Shown piece after piece: positions 5,610 through 6,578 of a stretch of 6,578 nucleotides of DNA. Origin of the DNA: Helicobacteraceae bacterium (lineage in GTDB: Bacteria > Campylobacterota > Campylobacteria > Campylobacterales > Sulfurimonadaceae); the NCBI GenBank assembly GCA_027057185.1, contig JALUJE010000284.1, positions 1-6,578 on the forward strand, given 5' to 3'. The notes beneath the pieces were generated by a model. It had not been told where the DNA came from, did not search any database, and saw only the letters and a program-made list of their open reading frames with translations. How positions within the stretch are numbered: the first letter of the stretch is position 1; each line of letters starts with the position of its first letter. A program made the position numbers and the translations under genes.

Positions 5610-6578
5610 TTCGTTTATTTTTACTCCTTCTATGCCTTAGTCTCAACGTTAGTTTTGCCCGCAATATTGACACGGAAATTCAAAATACCTCCAAGCGGCT
5701 CAAAACATTCGATAAAGATCATCGTATTATGAATACCAAAATGGCAAAAAATGCCAAAGCCATTCTCAAACAACAACGCACCGTACTACAGCAGACCAAA
5801 GAGCTGCAAACAATGGAAAAAGAGCTAAAAGAGAAAGAAAATGCCTATCAAACACAGAAAAAAGAACTCACAAAATTAAAACAATCAAGCAATAAACTCA
5901 ATGAAGAACAACAAAAAATCGAGCAGGCTCTAGTCTTTGCCGTTGCCCGTAACGCGTCACTCATGGCAGTACTCGATAAAAAAGATCCGGTCAATGAACT
6001 CTCACTCATTACCCAAGAGACACTCAAAGCGCTAAGCCAACAAATTCATCATGAAATTCAGGCACTCAACTCCAACTACTTTGAGACCACAAAAAAAATT
6101 AAACGTCTGGAAGAGCGCATACAAAACCTTCACAGTGCCATTGCCATGATTGACTCCAAAAAACAGACGCTACTGGTACTCAAACGCTCTACCGACAAAA
6201 GCCTTGCCCTGCTCGAAAAGAAACAACAACAGTATAAAAATGCTTTTAAAAAGCTTCAGGATCAACAGCGTGCTTTGCGCAAGACCTTGACCAGCCTCAA
6301 TATTATCAAAGAAAAAGAGAAAGAACGTATTGCCCGCGAAAAACGAGAACGCCAAGAAGCACAACGTTTGGCAAAGCTGGAACAGGAGCGGCAAAAAGCA
6401 TTAAAAAGCGGGAAAAAACTCCCTGCCATTAAAAAACAGAGCATTTTTCATAGTGTCAAAACCAAACGTTACCGTGGTAAAAAAACTATTGCGCCTCTCT
6501 CAGAATATACCCTTATTAAAAAATTTGGTCCCTATACTGATCCGATTTATGATATTAAAACATTTAACGAGTCGGTCT
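5606..6578 (+). CDS. EnvC-like exported coiled-coil protein with degenerate LytM (M23) domain (partial, 3' end outside window)
   Basis: This is the likely periplasmic effector of FtsEX. The frame stays open for 324 codons to the window edge. A signal peptide is clear (hydrophobic 3-17, probable cleavage after Ala18 in VSFA). Residues about 20-110 and 140-230 are heptad-rich coiled coils, 233-265 is a very charged Lys/Glu/Arg/Gln helix, and 266-295 is a basic linker. The LytM domain begins near 297. Its FGPYTDPI (307-314) matches the M23 opening FGxRxHPI without gaps, but the first zinc motif HxGxD reads N-E-S-V plus a codon starting with T (321-325), so both His and Asp are missing. This fits an amidase activator such as EnvC better than an active endopeptidase. 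The start overlaps the ftsX stop as ATGA; the purine-rich AAGAAGAGG just before it is too close for an ordinary ribosome site, so coupling is likely. The rest of the LytM domain is not visible. Confidence 0.82.
   Translation, partial: MIRLFLLLLCLSLNVSFARNIDTEIQNTSKRLKTFDKDHRIMNTKMAKNAKAILKQQRTVLQQTKELQTMEKELKEKENAYQTQKKELTKLKQSSNKLNEEQQKIEQALVFAVARNASLMAVLDKKDPVNELSLITQETLKALSQQIHHEIQALNSNYFETTKKIKRLEERIQNLHSAIAMIDSKKQTLLVLKRSTDKSLALLEKKQQQYKNAFKKLQDQQRALRKTLTSLNIIKEKEKERIAREKRERQEAQRLAKLEQERQKALKSGKKLPAIKKQSIFHSVKTKRYRGKKTIAPLSEYTLIKKFGPYTDPIYDIKTFNESV

Noticed and set aside
5606..5659. Possible lipoprotein signal in the EnvC-like protein (Cys10 after LLLL)
   Set aside because: The residue before the Cys is Leu and not Gly, Ala or Ser, and the Cys lies mid-way in the hydrophobic core; cleavage after VSFA by the ordinary signal peptidase fits better.
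6091..6098. Run of eight A in the EnvC-like gene (another of eight at 554-561 in rodA) as possible phase-variable tracts
   Set aside because: Tracts of eight A arise readily from Lys or Phe codons, both frames are intact, and phase-variable tracts in this phylum are usually longer and mostly G/C.
6170..6444. Two minus-strand frames rich in Phe, Leu and Ser that look like membrane peptides
   Set aside because: Their hydrophobicity follows from reading the complement of the Lys/Glu-rich coiled-coil codons of the EnvC-like gene.
1..6578. Mobile element, prophage, CRISPR array, tRNA or rRNA gene, or defence system
   Set aside because: The window is fully occupied by seven conserved chromosomal genes with gaps of at most 63 bp; no terminal repeats, integrase or transposase, spaced repeats or RNA-gene signatures were seen.

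Overview
The window reads as a compact piece of core chromosome from a member of the Campylobacterota (the former Epsilonproteobacteria). The reasons are the gene order, the long TrmB with extra N- and C-terminal domains that is typical of this phylum, and an FlpA-type fibronectin-III lipoprotein. From memory, the same neighbourhood (rodA / rluD / FnIII lipoprotein / trmB / ftsE / ftsX / EnvC-like) occurs in Campylobacter jejuni around Cj1275c-Cj1282 and in Helicobacter pylori around HP0743-HP0750. By eye the DNA is less AT-rich than C. jejuni or H. pylori. A free-living relative such as a Sulfurimonas, Sulfurovum or Sulfuricurvum type is therefore plausible, but the genus cannot be fixed from the sequence alone.

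Layout: on the minus strand, 1-726 is the 5' two thirds of rodA, the SEDS glycan polymerase of the elongation machinery; it has a TTG start and runs off the left edge. A 63-bp divergent gap (727-789) separates it from a plus-strand run of six genes that fills the rest of the window: an S4-domain RluD-type pseudouridine synthase (790-1764), a lipoprotein with four FnIII repeats homologous to FlpA (1709-2962), the tRNA m7G46 methyltransferase TrmB (2974-4146), FtsE (4139-4810), FtsX (4797-5609), and an exported coiled-coil protein with a C-terminal LytM/M23 domain (5606 to beyond 6578). All neighbouring genes in this run overlap except lipoprotein/trmB, which are 11 bp apart. This suggests one transcript with translational coupling. 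No gap exceeds 63 bp. I see no RNA gene, mobile element, CRISPR array or terminator.

How the genes work together: FtsE (ATPase) and FtsX (membrane subunit) form a division-site complex that in other bacteria controls cell-wall hydrolysis through a periplasmic coiled-coil/LytM partner. The last gene fits that partner, and the part of its LytM domain that is visible already lacks the first zinc-binding motif, so it looks like an EnvC-type activator and not an enzyme. RodA on the other strand makes wall. The two RNA-modification enzymes have no obvious mechanistic link. The FnIII lipoprotein is the least understood member. Its relative in C. jejuni is known as a host adhesin, but its position next to ftsEX suggests an older role in the envelope.

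I found no entirely new system. The points most worth a second look are the degenerate LytM motif, the WRPH motif of the FlpA homologue, the Asp-to-Val change in TrmB, and the dual-coding overlap between rluD and the lipoprotein gene.
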